Below are positions 24,301-34,526 of a stretch of DNA of 64,000 bases, piece after piece; within the stretch, counting starts at the first letter, position 1, and each line of letters starts with the position of its first letter. Below the pieces are notes generated by a model. That model did not search any database and had not been told where the DNA came from. It was given only the letters and a program-made list of their open reading frames with translations. Source of the DNA: Oxytricha trifallax. Taxonomy: Eukaryota > Ciliophora > Spirotrichea > Sporadotrichida > Oxytrichidae. The position numbers and the translations under genes are program-made. The stretch is taken from positions 62,001-126,000 of the forward strand of contig ARYC01017408.1 of the NCBI GenBank assembly GCA_000711775.1, read 5' to 3'.

Positions 24301-24927
24301 TTATATACATACTATATTATTATAACTATTATAATAACTATACATTTATCAATCACTTAGATCCAATAATTACAACAATCAAAATCCATTTTATATAGAT
24401 TAACAAAACAACGACTAGTACTATGATAATATAGAGCCACTTATGAGCATGAAAAACGTAGGAATGTTTGAACAGTAAAACGAAGAATACGATGAGGATG
24501 AAGCACTCTACGGATAAGAAATAGCTGATGATGATCAGTAGTAGGAAGATAAGGAATATTTTTAATAAGAGATGAGACAATAATAATTCAAGAATCAATA
24601 AGTTGATAGCAATAGTTTTCTTAATGATAGACAGCAAACTTCTTATTAATAACAATGAAATAATATTACTATGGATTATTAATATTGTTTAAGTTTTTAT
24701 CACAAGTTTAACACAAAAGTAAGCAATATAAATTTTACCAAATAAATTTATAAATAAGTTTTGAATTAGAATATCAAAAGTAATGAATTGTAGGGAATTA
24801 TTATAAGAAAATTAGAATTATTCAATTATACAGTCATCTTTTTAAGAGAAGAATATCACAATCCAAAGAAAAGATTTAAAGCATTGAAAACACTCAGCTT
24901 GGCATGGGAACTGTGACAGTTAACTGA
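18342..24927 (+). CDS. Large coiled-coil protein with a GAF-like region
   Basis: ATG 18342 opens MQQIQQPKSNFKTPKSNKML and the last segment ends GMGTVTVN at TGA 24925-24927. More than a dozen coding segments in linear order are separated by short AT-rich gaps (IESs and introns). The N-terminal half is Q/N-rich; LIDELDKQHKRINFFESKIK and neighbours (about 20880-21010) form a coiled coil. A folded region at about 21700-24000 includes SSDNQKYVKAVIINVTY, GDRVIINDLETLRNYVNVDQ, VTVLIVDHERQMFVKLNIFG and, near 23580-23740, LVITDPLSYQEYDNFVDLRF followed by PIICVPIFNKESQ and EGCIKLFYKLYK. The last block resembles the second half of GAF domains (D..Y...N..VD, then ICVPI, then G.I.L), which bind cyclic nucleotides or other small ligands. 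The C-terminus is acidic and Q-rich. The GAF assignment is by eye; no overall homologue is named. Confidence 0.65.
18495..18590 (+). other. IES, pointer TTATCA
   Basis: Copies at 18489-18494 and 18585-18590. Excision of 96 bp joins SASGTLS to HQQSQSSFKQRLIASQQIDQ in frame and links the ATG-bearing MDS to the rest of the gene. Confidence 0.7.
24287..24359 (+). other. IES with 10-bp pointer CAATCACTTA
   Basis: Identical 10-mers at 24277-24286 and 24350-24359. Excision of 73 bp joins SPDQINKQSL to RSNNYNNQNPFYIDQQ in frame. This is the longest pointer resolved in coding DNA here. Confidence 0.85.
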
Positions 24928-24982
24928 AGTCTAGGACCAGTAATTACTAAATATTTATAAAATTTTATCCTTTCAATTTCAT

Positions 24983-25930
24983 TCAATAAATTACTAATAC
25001 TCTAATCAAGATTAACTTTCTAATTTGACTTAAAATACCTTCATTTATTTTGTGAATCTATGAGATAACAATGGGTACACTTTCATAGCCCAAATTCATC
25101 AATGCACCTTTGATTGAGCCAACCACAAAGCTCTCATAGCACTTGATTTTTTGCTTGTATTCCTTTGACTCGTGGTCGTTATTCGACACTCTTGCTATAA
25201 ACCTGAAGGATTCATCTGTAAAGATGAATGTGCCTGAGTTGTTTGTTCGCAAATTGTCTACTTATTTAAATATATATTTGTATGGAACATTTTTTAATTT
25301 CAATCATAAATTAAGGTACTTTTCTTTCCATTTTTTTCAATTATTATTTGTTAATATTTTTGACAATGATCATCATAAATTAATTCCATCAAATGAGTTC
25401 TTTTAAACATAATTAAACATACACCAATAACTTATTTGGCGAAAGTGAATTTCCAGAATTCAGTGCAAATAAACTTCATAGTATCAAGCTACGTCTAGAA
25501 TTTATACTAAATGTCCCTGATTAACAAGTCAATAATCTTCCTTCCAAGAGTGCGTCCAATCATTTCAATCTCTAGGTATATTTCCTGCTGTGTGGTGTTT
25601 TAGTGCTGCTGCTGGAGTTGTCTGGAGCGTTCCTAAGCTGAAAGAGTGGAAGACATAGGGGGTTGTGAGGGCAGAGGCTGCTGTTATTACTGAGTGGATT
25701 CTTTCTGTTTATGCTTCAGGATTATTTATTATAAAGAGGTGATATAGTTCACAGTAAATTTGCCAAAGATAGTCTACAAAAATAAGTGAAACATTTTTTA
25801 ATAAATTTTAGTTAAATTTTCTTAAGATTATAGGACACTTAATTTATTCAATGGCCTCATAAATAAACAATTCGTAGAAACTGTCGAATATATCGTTGCT
25901 CTGTGCTCCTGTTTTTAAGTTTTATTATTA
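24983..25930 (-). CDS. TRAPPC6: TRAPP complex subunit 6 (Trs33-like)
   Basis: Minus strand. The subunit belongs to the TRAPP tethering complexes, which act as exchange factors for Rab1/Ypt1-type GTPases in ER-Golgi and Golgi traffic. The N-terminal segment (25930-25855) reads SNDIFDSFYELFIYEAIEQI, matching the first helix of the family. The core follows: EIEMIGRTLGRKIIDLLIRD, then LDTMKFICTEFWKFTFAKQV, DNLRTNNSGTFIFTDESFRF, and YESFVVGSIKGALMNLGYES. In animal TRAPPC6 the corresponding blocks include MKFICKDFW, a QIDNLRTNHQG stretch and CGLIRGGLSNLGI. An 8-bp-pointer IES splits the core exactly between FAKQV and DNLRT. Between the first helix and the core lies a Q-rich insertion of about 40 residues not usual for the family. 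TGA is at 24983-24985; the start codon was not resolved and may lie near 25950. Confidence 0.85.
25268..25437 (-). other. IES with 8-bp pointer AAATAAGT (minus strand)
   Basis: ACTTATTT (plus strand) at 25260-25267 and 25430-25437. Excision of 170 bp rebuilds FAKQVDNLRTNNSG, exactly the conserved TRAPPC6 text. Confidence 0.9.
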
Positions 25931-26383
25931 TAAAATTTGGGAAGTAGTAAATATTACTATATCTATATATTATTTGAATCTTTTTTTAATAATATTGACT
26001 ACCTTATGCACCCATTTGCGATTGACTCATTTGCGATGATGAAGTTGGATTTGAAACTTAGCTACGATTCATTTGAGATTGGTTCATTTGAGAGGAATTC
26101 ATTTTTAAAAGATAATATTTGTTTTAATATTTCTATAATAACAATGGCTTTAGAAAAAACATAAATATCATTGAATTTTAATTTTTAAGTTATATATTTT
26201 AACAAATAGTTTTAGATTGTTTATAAATAATTTTTAAAAGTGAAATCTGAGTAATTTATTATAAATATATATATTTATAAGTAAATATTCCTGCAATAAT
26301 TATAATTAGTGATTAATAAATATTAGTGATATTATATTGATATAAGTGTTTTGTTATATTGAAATTATAAATATAATTATTAA

Positions 26384-27722
26384 ATGGAAACATACGAGTG
26401 GCAAAAGAACAAGGCAGTGGTAGACAGACTTTACTACTCTGAGAGAATTTTAGGTGGCTCAACCCTCTTCGCTCTTGGCGCCACTGCTACCAGCTTGCTC
26501 TACATCAATAAGAACTACTTCGCTGATGTCATGCGTGCTAGAATTCAATCAAATATAAATTATATAGGGTTATATGTACTATAAATCTAGCTATTATTGG
26601 TTTAAGTTTGATAGTAAATAACTGTTGAAAATTATCAAAATAATTATATATATATTCCCAAGGTATGGACCTACTGGGCTGTTGGAAATGCAGTATGCTT
26701 GTTCGTTCTCCTTAGACCCCTCACTAAGGACGAGATTGCAGTGCAATATAATTATTCCTATATTGGTAAGTATAAAAGCCTGTTTATTATATAACTTTAT
26801 TGGTTTTTGCTTTCTGTTTAATATTTAATTAACAATAAATACCCAAATCTTTTAAGTAGTTTAGGGTATTGTTTTCTACAAAGGCAAAACTTGAATAAAT
26901 TTTTATTACATTTTTTTAAAGAAACCTTTTAGTTTATAATTCACCAATTGTTTATAATCTTAAAAAAAATGCACCTTCTAAAAACTTTTAGTAACTCTAT
27001 TTATTTAATAAATAAATATGAATTATAACTCATTAATAGAGATAATATTAACATTTTAGTAGTTTTTTTAATCATCTTTTTGTAGAAGATATATCCATCA
27101 GTATTCAAGAACTATAAGTTATTTTAAATTTTAATTTTAGCATATTGACTTAAATATCTGAACTTACTTAATAAACATGAGATTTGAACACAGTTGATGT
27201 TTATAATTGGATTTCAATCTAAGAAAACCATTATAAAATTTAGAGTTAAAAAATTAATATTTATTTTAAATTTTTGGAATTTAAAAGAATGGTGCATCAT
27301 AAATATGTACGGAAGCTAATTAATAACTATATATGTTTATTATCATGTATTTTAAAATGTTGAGAGATTGTATTAATTAAATTATTTATTTCATTATAGA
27401 CTTGAAAAGTAGTTAGAAAATAACAATCATACAAAATGTTATTATTTACATATTACTTTTTTGAGAATCATAATTAAATTTTGAGATAGAATGGTTTTAC
27501 ATTTATAGATTTAATTTTATTTTAGTTTTATTATATGAATTCCACGTAAATCTTATAAATTATATATTTAAAATTTACTTAAAATAAATCAATAAGCTAT
27601 TAATTTAAAGTATGGATTATGGGGTTTGTAAATGGAGAAAGAGATAAGTCATGGGCAAGTGGCTTTACTCTCTCGCACATTTCGACCCAGTCGAAGCCAC
27701 CAAGCCATCAGGTGGTCACTGA
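26384..27722 (+). CDS. Small two-helix membrane protein, unidentified
   Basis: ATG 26384 opens METYEWQKNKAVVDRLYYSE and a hydrophobic segment GGSTLFALGATATSLLYI. A pointer ATTC (26543-26546, 26654-26657) joins VMRARIP to KVWTYWAVGNAVCLFVLLRP, the second helix, followed by LTKDEIAVQYNY. The last segment gives MGKWLYSLAHFDPVEATKPS and stops at TGA 27720-27722. The second junction has two in-frame solutions: an IES with pointer ATTAT (26751-26755, 27616-27620) giving 120 residues, or a GT-AG junction from 26766 to 27648 giving 114. The protein is predicted to be a small organellar or endomembrane protein with two helices and a short hydrophilic tail. I do not recognise the family. Confidence 0.7.
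26547..26657 (+). other. IES, pointer ATTC
   Basis: Pointer copies at 26543-26546 and 26654-26657. Excision of 111 bp joins two hydrophobic-helix segments in frame. There are no GT-AG borders at the junction. Confidence 0.6.
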
Positions 27723-28388
27723 ATGAACATGCAACACTCTTTACACTTATGATGGGCAGTCATGGTGATAAGGGTCGTTTAATGGTCGAAACCAAAATCA
27801 GCACAAAGTATATTATAAATAGTGTATATATTCATTAGAACTTTTTTAGAAAAGCACAAGCATAAGTCAACTTATACAATCACCACCTTATATGATTGAG
27901 GTGATTTAAGTTTATTTAAATAAAGATTTATAAAAGCACACCCTCTTTGTCGAATATTCCTAAATATCTCTCATTATTTATACATCACTATTATAAATAT
28001 ATTGTCTAATTTTCATAATTCTTAAATCATTAATAAGGTTCATTTTAATAAACATTTATGAGAGATTTTATTATCAATCTAACTACTATAAAAATACAAT
28101 ATTAAGAAACCAAGATATGATACTATCTTAAAGTTTAAAGCATTTATAGTTTTATTATGAAATTTACTTTTTCTAAATGAAGTAATTTAACAAGCAAATA
28201 GAATGCATTTAAATTAAACTTAAATATAATTTTATTAATAATACTACATAAATTTCTACAATTTTATATTCTTGCTATTTTTATAATTTTTCTTAGCTGT
28301 TGTATATTTAGGTTACTTATATAAAGTTTATTACTACGTAATTTTTACTAAGCGCAAATTAAAACCTGGATTTAAATAAATTATTACA
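27723..28388. other. AT-rich intergenic stretch
   Basis: Between convergent genes. No coding frame or repeat supported. Confidence 0.5.
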
Positions 28389-31300
28389 TCATATTTGTTG
28401 CATGCTAAACCCAGTTTTTAATTCGAAGTATTCATTAGTTTCTGGATCGTAGTAGCACTTTAGTTATGTATCATATATCAATTATTTCTTTAATATAGGT
28501 GTCTTATTTTATTATTATAGCTATAAATAAAAATAAGTGAAAATTGTGCTATTTAATAATAAAATGAGATCTAAAAATCTAAACCAATTACTTTTTATTC
28601 TATGGATCACTATTATTAATATTGATATTTTAACTTGAAATATTTGTGGTATGTGAGGATTAAGAATTGGAGTTTTATGAGGGATTTTGGAGTTTATTAG
28701 GAATCGGGGTTTGGGCTGAGAGTTACGAAGAGCTATCTCTTTCCAAAGAATCTCTTAAAATTGGATCTTCACTTGTATGATTTAAATAATCACCCAATAA
28801 TTAATGATTATAAGAAGTGAAAATTTCAACAAAAAAACTCAATCTTACTAATTAAAAATGATTTGAGTTGTTTATAGTTTTATTCTATCTATCAGGGATA
28901 TTATTGTAGAAATACATTTGAATTTGGAAAATTAATTATAATTAAATTAATTTTAAATCAAAATTGTGGCAATTAAAGTTGGCCAATTTGAACGATCTTG
29001 GACTCATTCGATAGAGAATTCAAAATTAACTGGACTTTACTATTGTCGGTACTATTTTATCGCATTCCTGGAGTGAGATAACTTGAGTTTAATGTAATCG
29101 TATAATTTAATGAATTTAGAGACATTTAATTAAACTCAAGTTATCTCGCTCCTGGAATGCGATCAAATAATACCGCCAATAGTAAAGTCCAGTTAATTTT
29201 GAATTCTCTATCGAATGAGTCCAAGATCGTTTAAATTGGGCAACTTTAACTATCACTATTTTGTTTATTGTAAGTTAATTTACATTTGATTTCCAAATTC
29301 AAATGTATTTCTACAATATTGAATTCTTAATCTAGTTCTTCTTCTATTGGATTTTTAATCACATAAGATTGTTACAAAAGTTCATCCTTCCTCTAAGTGG
29401 ACAATTTAGAGCTTATGCCATTAATGCCTAGTTGTTACATTTTTACTATTTATTAGAACGGTGGAGTGAATGGCCGTTTTTAAGAAGTGCTATTGTCAAT
29501 CTAGTAGATTAATCTTATGGGAACTCCACCGTTTATTGGGGCTTGAAATAGTTCATTAGAGGAAAATAAATTTATTAATATTAAAATTTAGGTGATGCTC
29601 GTTAAATATATTTGCAAATTTTAAGTTCATAATCGTCATTATCTTGAGTGTCATCATTTGATATATGATCTCTAATGTCTTCCTCGATATTATCTTCTAC
29701 TGGATTTCTTAAGTTGTCATCATAGTTTTATTCATTTTATTTCTGTCCTCCTCTTAAAGGAGTAAATTTAAGCTTGCTAGTGGAGCTATCACTTAATTTA
29801 GTTCTTGGAGCCAGAGGAGGCATTTGTTTATTCAGGTTTTAAGCTTTGGCATGTTTTCTATTCCTTCCACCCAGAACTGGGGTATCATTCAAACTCTAAG
29901 TCATAATTTCCTCCTCAATCGACTCCTCTCCATCAGAATTCTGCATTTAAGTGTTATTTCCACCGTAATTATTAACTGCTGCGTTGTTTGTCCCTTCTAA
30001 CAGAGTTTTTTAATCTTTGGTATGATGCCAGCCATTTACTGTGGTCTGTAGCCCTGTATTTTCTCTTTTTTATTAATTGGTTGCAGCGAAGTTATTATTG
30101 GTGAATCTCAGGGTTTTGTTCTTGAAAGTTTCCTCCTCGTTATAGTCCTCCCCAGTGGAAAACTTTCTCACAATTGGTCCTTTTTATTAATCAGAAAATT
30201 TTGACTTTTAGTTCTTGGTCTTTGCAGCTGAGTTGATATTTGACTGAGAGATGCGCTTTTGCTATTGGTTTTGGTTCCTGTTTACTGTATTTTATATACC
30301 TTTTACAGCTGCTGCTTTGTTATTCTTATTTATGCTACTCCCTACGATTCCAATGCTGTCTTCTATGTTATTTTAATATGCGTTATTAGTGCTATCTGTT
30401 TTCTGCTTCTCTATTCCAAGACTACTCAAGCCATAGGCATTATAAATAATCTGTGAAAATATAGTAATTTTAATATGTTTATATCCTTGTTTATATTGCT
30501 TCTTATCTGGCTTTTATTTTTCTATTAGTGCTGTTATTACTTGCTTTTCTATGGACCTTTGGTTTGGAATCTACTATCAGAGTCACTTTGATGACCGTTT
30601 TTACTGCTAAATTTAGACTCCTCATTTCTTTACAAATTTAGTTAATGAATATGATATTCAAACACCAATTCTATTATTTCGTTATTGAATTTAATTATAA
30701 GTTTTATTTAGATTTATTAATTAAGTATAACATGCATTATGATCAAAATGCTAAGTTTTCTTTAATTTCTTTTCTTACAAAATATTGTTAGCAAATGTAT
30801 TAGATCGAGCTATTACACTTTATGATATTAAATCAGTTAAAATAAATATGTCTTAAAATTTTATTATTTTTTATCTTTCATATTAAACGAAAACAGTGAC
30901 AAATTAATTTATTAATTAAATTAACATCCTAAGTCATAAATTTGTGGTTATGATTCATTAACAGCATGCGATACTCTTTCACTAGGTGCAACAGTTTCAT
31001 TTTCTTCAACTATGGTTGTCTGGTGTATCTATTAGAACCCTGTGAAGGTATTTTAAGCAGATTTATTATATTCTTGCTTTGGCGTCAAGTTCATGGTGTT
31101 TAAGTTCGATTGATTCACAGAGCCATTAATTGTAATTAAGTGAGACTAGTTATTCGAGTTTTGACCTGTGAGATTTAAACCTGCCTTTGCATTTCTAGTA
31201 TTATTTATGCCACTAGTTGGGGGGGGGAAGTTTCCTGCACTGTTTTTTTCTTAATGTTAGATTTAATAAATTTTACATAAATAAACAAATTTAATATTTT

Positions 31301-33830
31301 TATGACCCATCAAATATTAAGAGCATATTGTTCATCATTGAAGTAGGTCAAGAAGATTTAGTCTAACATTATATAGGCATGGTAAGAACAAGATAAATTG
31401 AATCAGAATTACACAAACAACTGGATTCAATATTTGGAATTACTATAGTAAAGCAATTTAATATTTAAAAGACAAGAGCTAAAAATATCAGATGATGTCA
31501 GAGTTTTTTTAGAATCTGAAGAGAGATATTGACCATTGATTGATAAATTAAAGTATAATTATAACAATGAAATTAGTCCTAAAGTTGGTTGATAGTTGTT
31601 ATATAGATTAATTTAATTAAAAAAAATAAAAAATATAAAATTAAAAAAAGTGCAGGAAACTTCCCTAAAAAAAATTTTTTATCATAAACCAGTGCAGGAA
31701 ACTTCCCCCCCCCCCACTAGTTTTTGTATTATATCTATGCTGACCAATCATTTGGTCTGGGCCTGGAGATTTGCGATTTTAAGAGCTGTATTGCCCTCTT
31801 TATTAAGGAGGAACACTTGAATTTTTATCTTTTTAACCACCAGTCTTATTAGAAGAACCCATTGAAACTCTTTGAATTTGAGGTCCCGACCCTCCATCCT
31901 CATAAACATCATCGATTTGATTGTTTGAACGTTTCTTTTAGAGTATAATTGAATTGCTTCCTTTTTAAAACGGAGATTATGACGATTACAAACCACTATT
32001 TTAGTGGCTTAACCCACCAAACTATTTCTTGGATGAATTGGTTCTCATAGAGTAGACCGTGTTATTCTAAGATGTTTAATTTGCTGTTGAAGCATTACTC
32101 TTCTGTTATTAAAAGCTATCTTATGTTTTGTTATTTTATCCAAATTTATTTGGCCTAAAAGAGCTGCCAGTGGATAGTCCTTAAACCTCTGATAATGACT
32201 TTTATTCTTGTTAGAGCTACTAATTTTTCATTGAGTAGTTGTCTTAACTCAACTTCTTCTTTTAAGTACCAATCAATTTTCTGTCTTTCATATTGCTCTA
32301 AGTTTTATTTTATATTTACAAACCTGTGATCATAATGCTCTCTTCAACCCCATTTTAAGAATTCATCATTAGATATTGCTAAACTTAATCATAGTTTAGC
32401 AGTTAGTTATAGCTGTTTACTGATTGATTAAAATCTAAGCTTTTAGGAAGGAATTCAACTTCAGCCAATTCTTGGACTGTTCCACTACCCGTAATAATCT
32501 GCTAGTTATTTAAATCTCCAAATTCACAAGGAATTTAAGAGCGAGACGAGAATACTTTCCTGATTCTCAAATGTCCCTCAATTTGTATTTACTCTAGACA
32601 TTTGTAAAAGTTTGAGGTGCTTTGAATAGAATTTGAGGCAGTTTAATGAGTTTTGCCAAAGCATTCATTTACAAAGGATTATATGTCTATGCACAAGTTC
32701 AACCATATGTTTTTCTTAATTAAACCGTTTGGAATTCTTGCATGCATAGAATTGCATACTATATCTTTTGAGCCTTCAACTAGCATCAAACGACGTCTAT
32801 TCTATAGAAATTATTAAGGATTTCTTTCTTAATCAATGAATATAAGAAAAACGCCAAATAATATACTCATCATTTATTTTATAGAAAAATATTCTTACAT
32901 TATGTTTATCTTTAATGTGAAGCTCACAGGAAAAAGGGTCCCCTGGGGCAAGAAACATTTGGATCACTAAATATCTGTGTATAATATCCAATTTTCCAGT
33001 CTGTGATAAATTTTAGATCTATGAAGTCTTCGAACTACCTCCTCCACCCATATTTTCATTGTTGCTTATAGCATTAAATAAGCTAAAAAATTTAAAACTT
33101 TATTATACCAACCTACATATCAAGTTTTAGAATATATAATAATTTTATCTATATGTTTAAAAATTATTATCTATAGCAGGCATGATAATTTTATGACCTT
33201 CGAGATAATAAACATTTCCCTTAATGGAACTATCAAAATCTTTCTTTGCTTCTCCTTAATCAAAACCACAAAAAACTATATGAGCACATACTTTAAATTA
33301 ATATTTTTAGTCAGATATTTTGGAAGTTAGATTTAATAGATGTTAAAAAATTAGTGAGAAGTTATTAATTATAAATATATGAAAATTTTGAAGCTTTTTA
33401 AAATTAAGATTATGATTTTTTTAATTATTTCAAAGTTAATTCTAAATAAAATTGGTTCTGGTTGAACTTTTGAATAAATTAAAAATGATAATTTAAAGAT
33501 AAATTGGTCATTAAAATAAATAACTTAATTCGACATGCTTAACAATTTTACAAATAAAACTTTAAAAAATTCACTGTTAATTTTATATTAATTTTAAATT
33601 TATGATTTTTAATGTGATCCTTGAATTATTGAGAATGTTTTCTGCGTATTTGTACCTAATATATCGTATATGATTATTTATTTCTTCTATTTTGACTTAA
33701 TTTTTAAGAGGAAAGTTCATGACAGATTTATTTGACTAAAAACAGCTTATAATTACTAACCTTGTGCAGTGAGTAGCTCAATGCATTATTTGTACATTTT
33801 TAATTAAATTATTGTTATAATTAATTATTA
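28389..33830 (-). CDS. CFAP20DC: CFAP20-domain protein with long disordered tail (CFAP20DC-like)
   Basis: Minus strand. CFAP20 proteins sit on the inner junction of ciliary doublet microtubules; CFAP20DC (C3orf67) carries the same domain followed by a long tail. The segments in order are: IELLTAQG (about 33790), FCGFDQGEAKKDFDSSIKGN and VYYLEGHKI (33280-33180), GKLDIIHRYLVIQMFLAPGD and FSCELHIKDKHN (33050-32880), RRRLMLVEGSKDIVCNSMHA, IPNGLIKKNIWLNLCIDIQS and LRIRKVFSSRS (32800-32530). These match the CFAP20 order QGK, LEG, RFLVLQI, DFS.EL, RR.L, then WLNL..D. After it come several hundred Q/N/S-rich residues down to YYDPETNEYFELKTGFSMQQ and TGA 28389-28391. MDS order is linear. The gaps include a G/C-run-ended element (31219-31713), a foldback element (28903-29325) and a mini inverted repeat (29457-29533). 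The start codon was not found and lies at or beyond 33830. Confidence 0.75.
28903..29325. mobile_element. Foldback element, short copy, inside an IES
   Basis: The arms begin with ATTGTAGAAATACATTTG and pair almost end to end, containing CGATCTTGGACTCATTCGAT and its complement; the loop is near 29100. The same core is found in the larger foldback at 8255-9185. It lies between the coding segments ending NPIEEELDQ and beginning SEDPILRDSLERD of the CFAP20-domain gene, so it is removed with an IES of about 540 bp during development. Confidence 0.8.
29457..29533. repeat. 77-bp element with 11-bp terminal inverted repeats
   Basis: AACGGTGGAGT (29457-29467) and ACTCCACCGTT (29523-29533) bound a 55-bp interior. 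It lies in a gap between two coding segments of the CFAP20-domain gene and resembles a minimal MITE or a decayed element. Confidence 0.6.
31219..31713. mobile_element. 495-bp transposon-like element with G9/C9 ends inserted in codons
   Basis: It begins with nine G then AAGTTTCCTGCACT and ends with the exact reverse complement, terminal inverted repeats of 23 bp. A second inner copy of the right-end motif lies at about 31650-31666. It is flanked by a perfect 9-bp direct repeat CCACTAGTT (31210-31218 and 31714-31722). Deleting the element plus one repeat joins QHRYNTKTSG to INNTRNAKAGLNLTGQ in the CFAP20-domain gene without loss or gain of a residue, so it behaves as a precise IES. Two overlapping plus-strand frames are open inside in the ciliate code (from ATG 31302 for 76 codons, and another reading through about 31265-31490), so it may carry a gene remnant. 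Family unknown. Confidence 0.85.
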
Positions 33831-34520
33831 TTAATATTTAATCATAGTTATATTCATAATATCTTAAAGAGAAGGTATTTGACTGTAAATTGTGTAGATA
33901 ATTTTAGAGATTAATAGGTTCATAAGTGAATATTAATTTGTTCTTTTAATCTATAAAACAAGAATCTAAGCATGAGATTTCATATTTAATTAAGGAAAAA
34001 GAAACTCATAGTAAGAGTTGTGTCCTACAGTTAGATTGATAATAAATATAAAAAGTCAATATGTTTTTAAAAGAGATAAGCAAATATTAATATTTAATAT
34101 TAATAATTGGTAGACAGCTTAAAAGTTCTAATAATTATTGAGAATAGGTTGTATTTATTCACAATTTTATTAATTTAATATGATTTTATGTTTTATAATT
34201 ATTAAGGAATAAGTTCTAAGAATATTTATAAATTAATTATAAAATACATTTTATTGATAAGAATCAAGTAATTTTAGTTGTAGTTCTAATTGACATGCCA
34301 AAAATATTTTCAAAAACTTGTTTATTTAAGATTTATAAAAATTTTAAGCAGTGATCCTTAAGTTTTAAAATAATGTTAATCTGGGTAAGTATGGTGCTAT
34401 TAAATTTGATTAAATTGAATTCGCTAATTTACATTTTACGTAGTGTGTCATATTAGTGTATATTTCCTCCATATTCTTAATAATTTTTTATATTTAATGA
34501 ACTTAATAATTGTATTATTA
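33831..34520. other. AT-rich intergenic stretch
   Basis: No gene seen; it should hold the 5' ends of the divergent CFAP20-domain gene and the Q-rich gene. A possible first MDS of either gene could hide here. Confidence 0.5.
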
Positions 34521-34526
34521 ATAATA

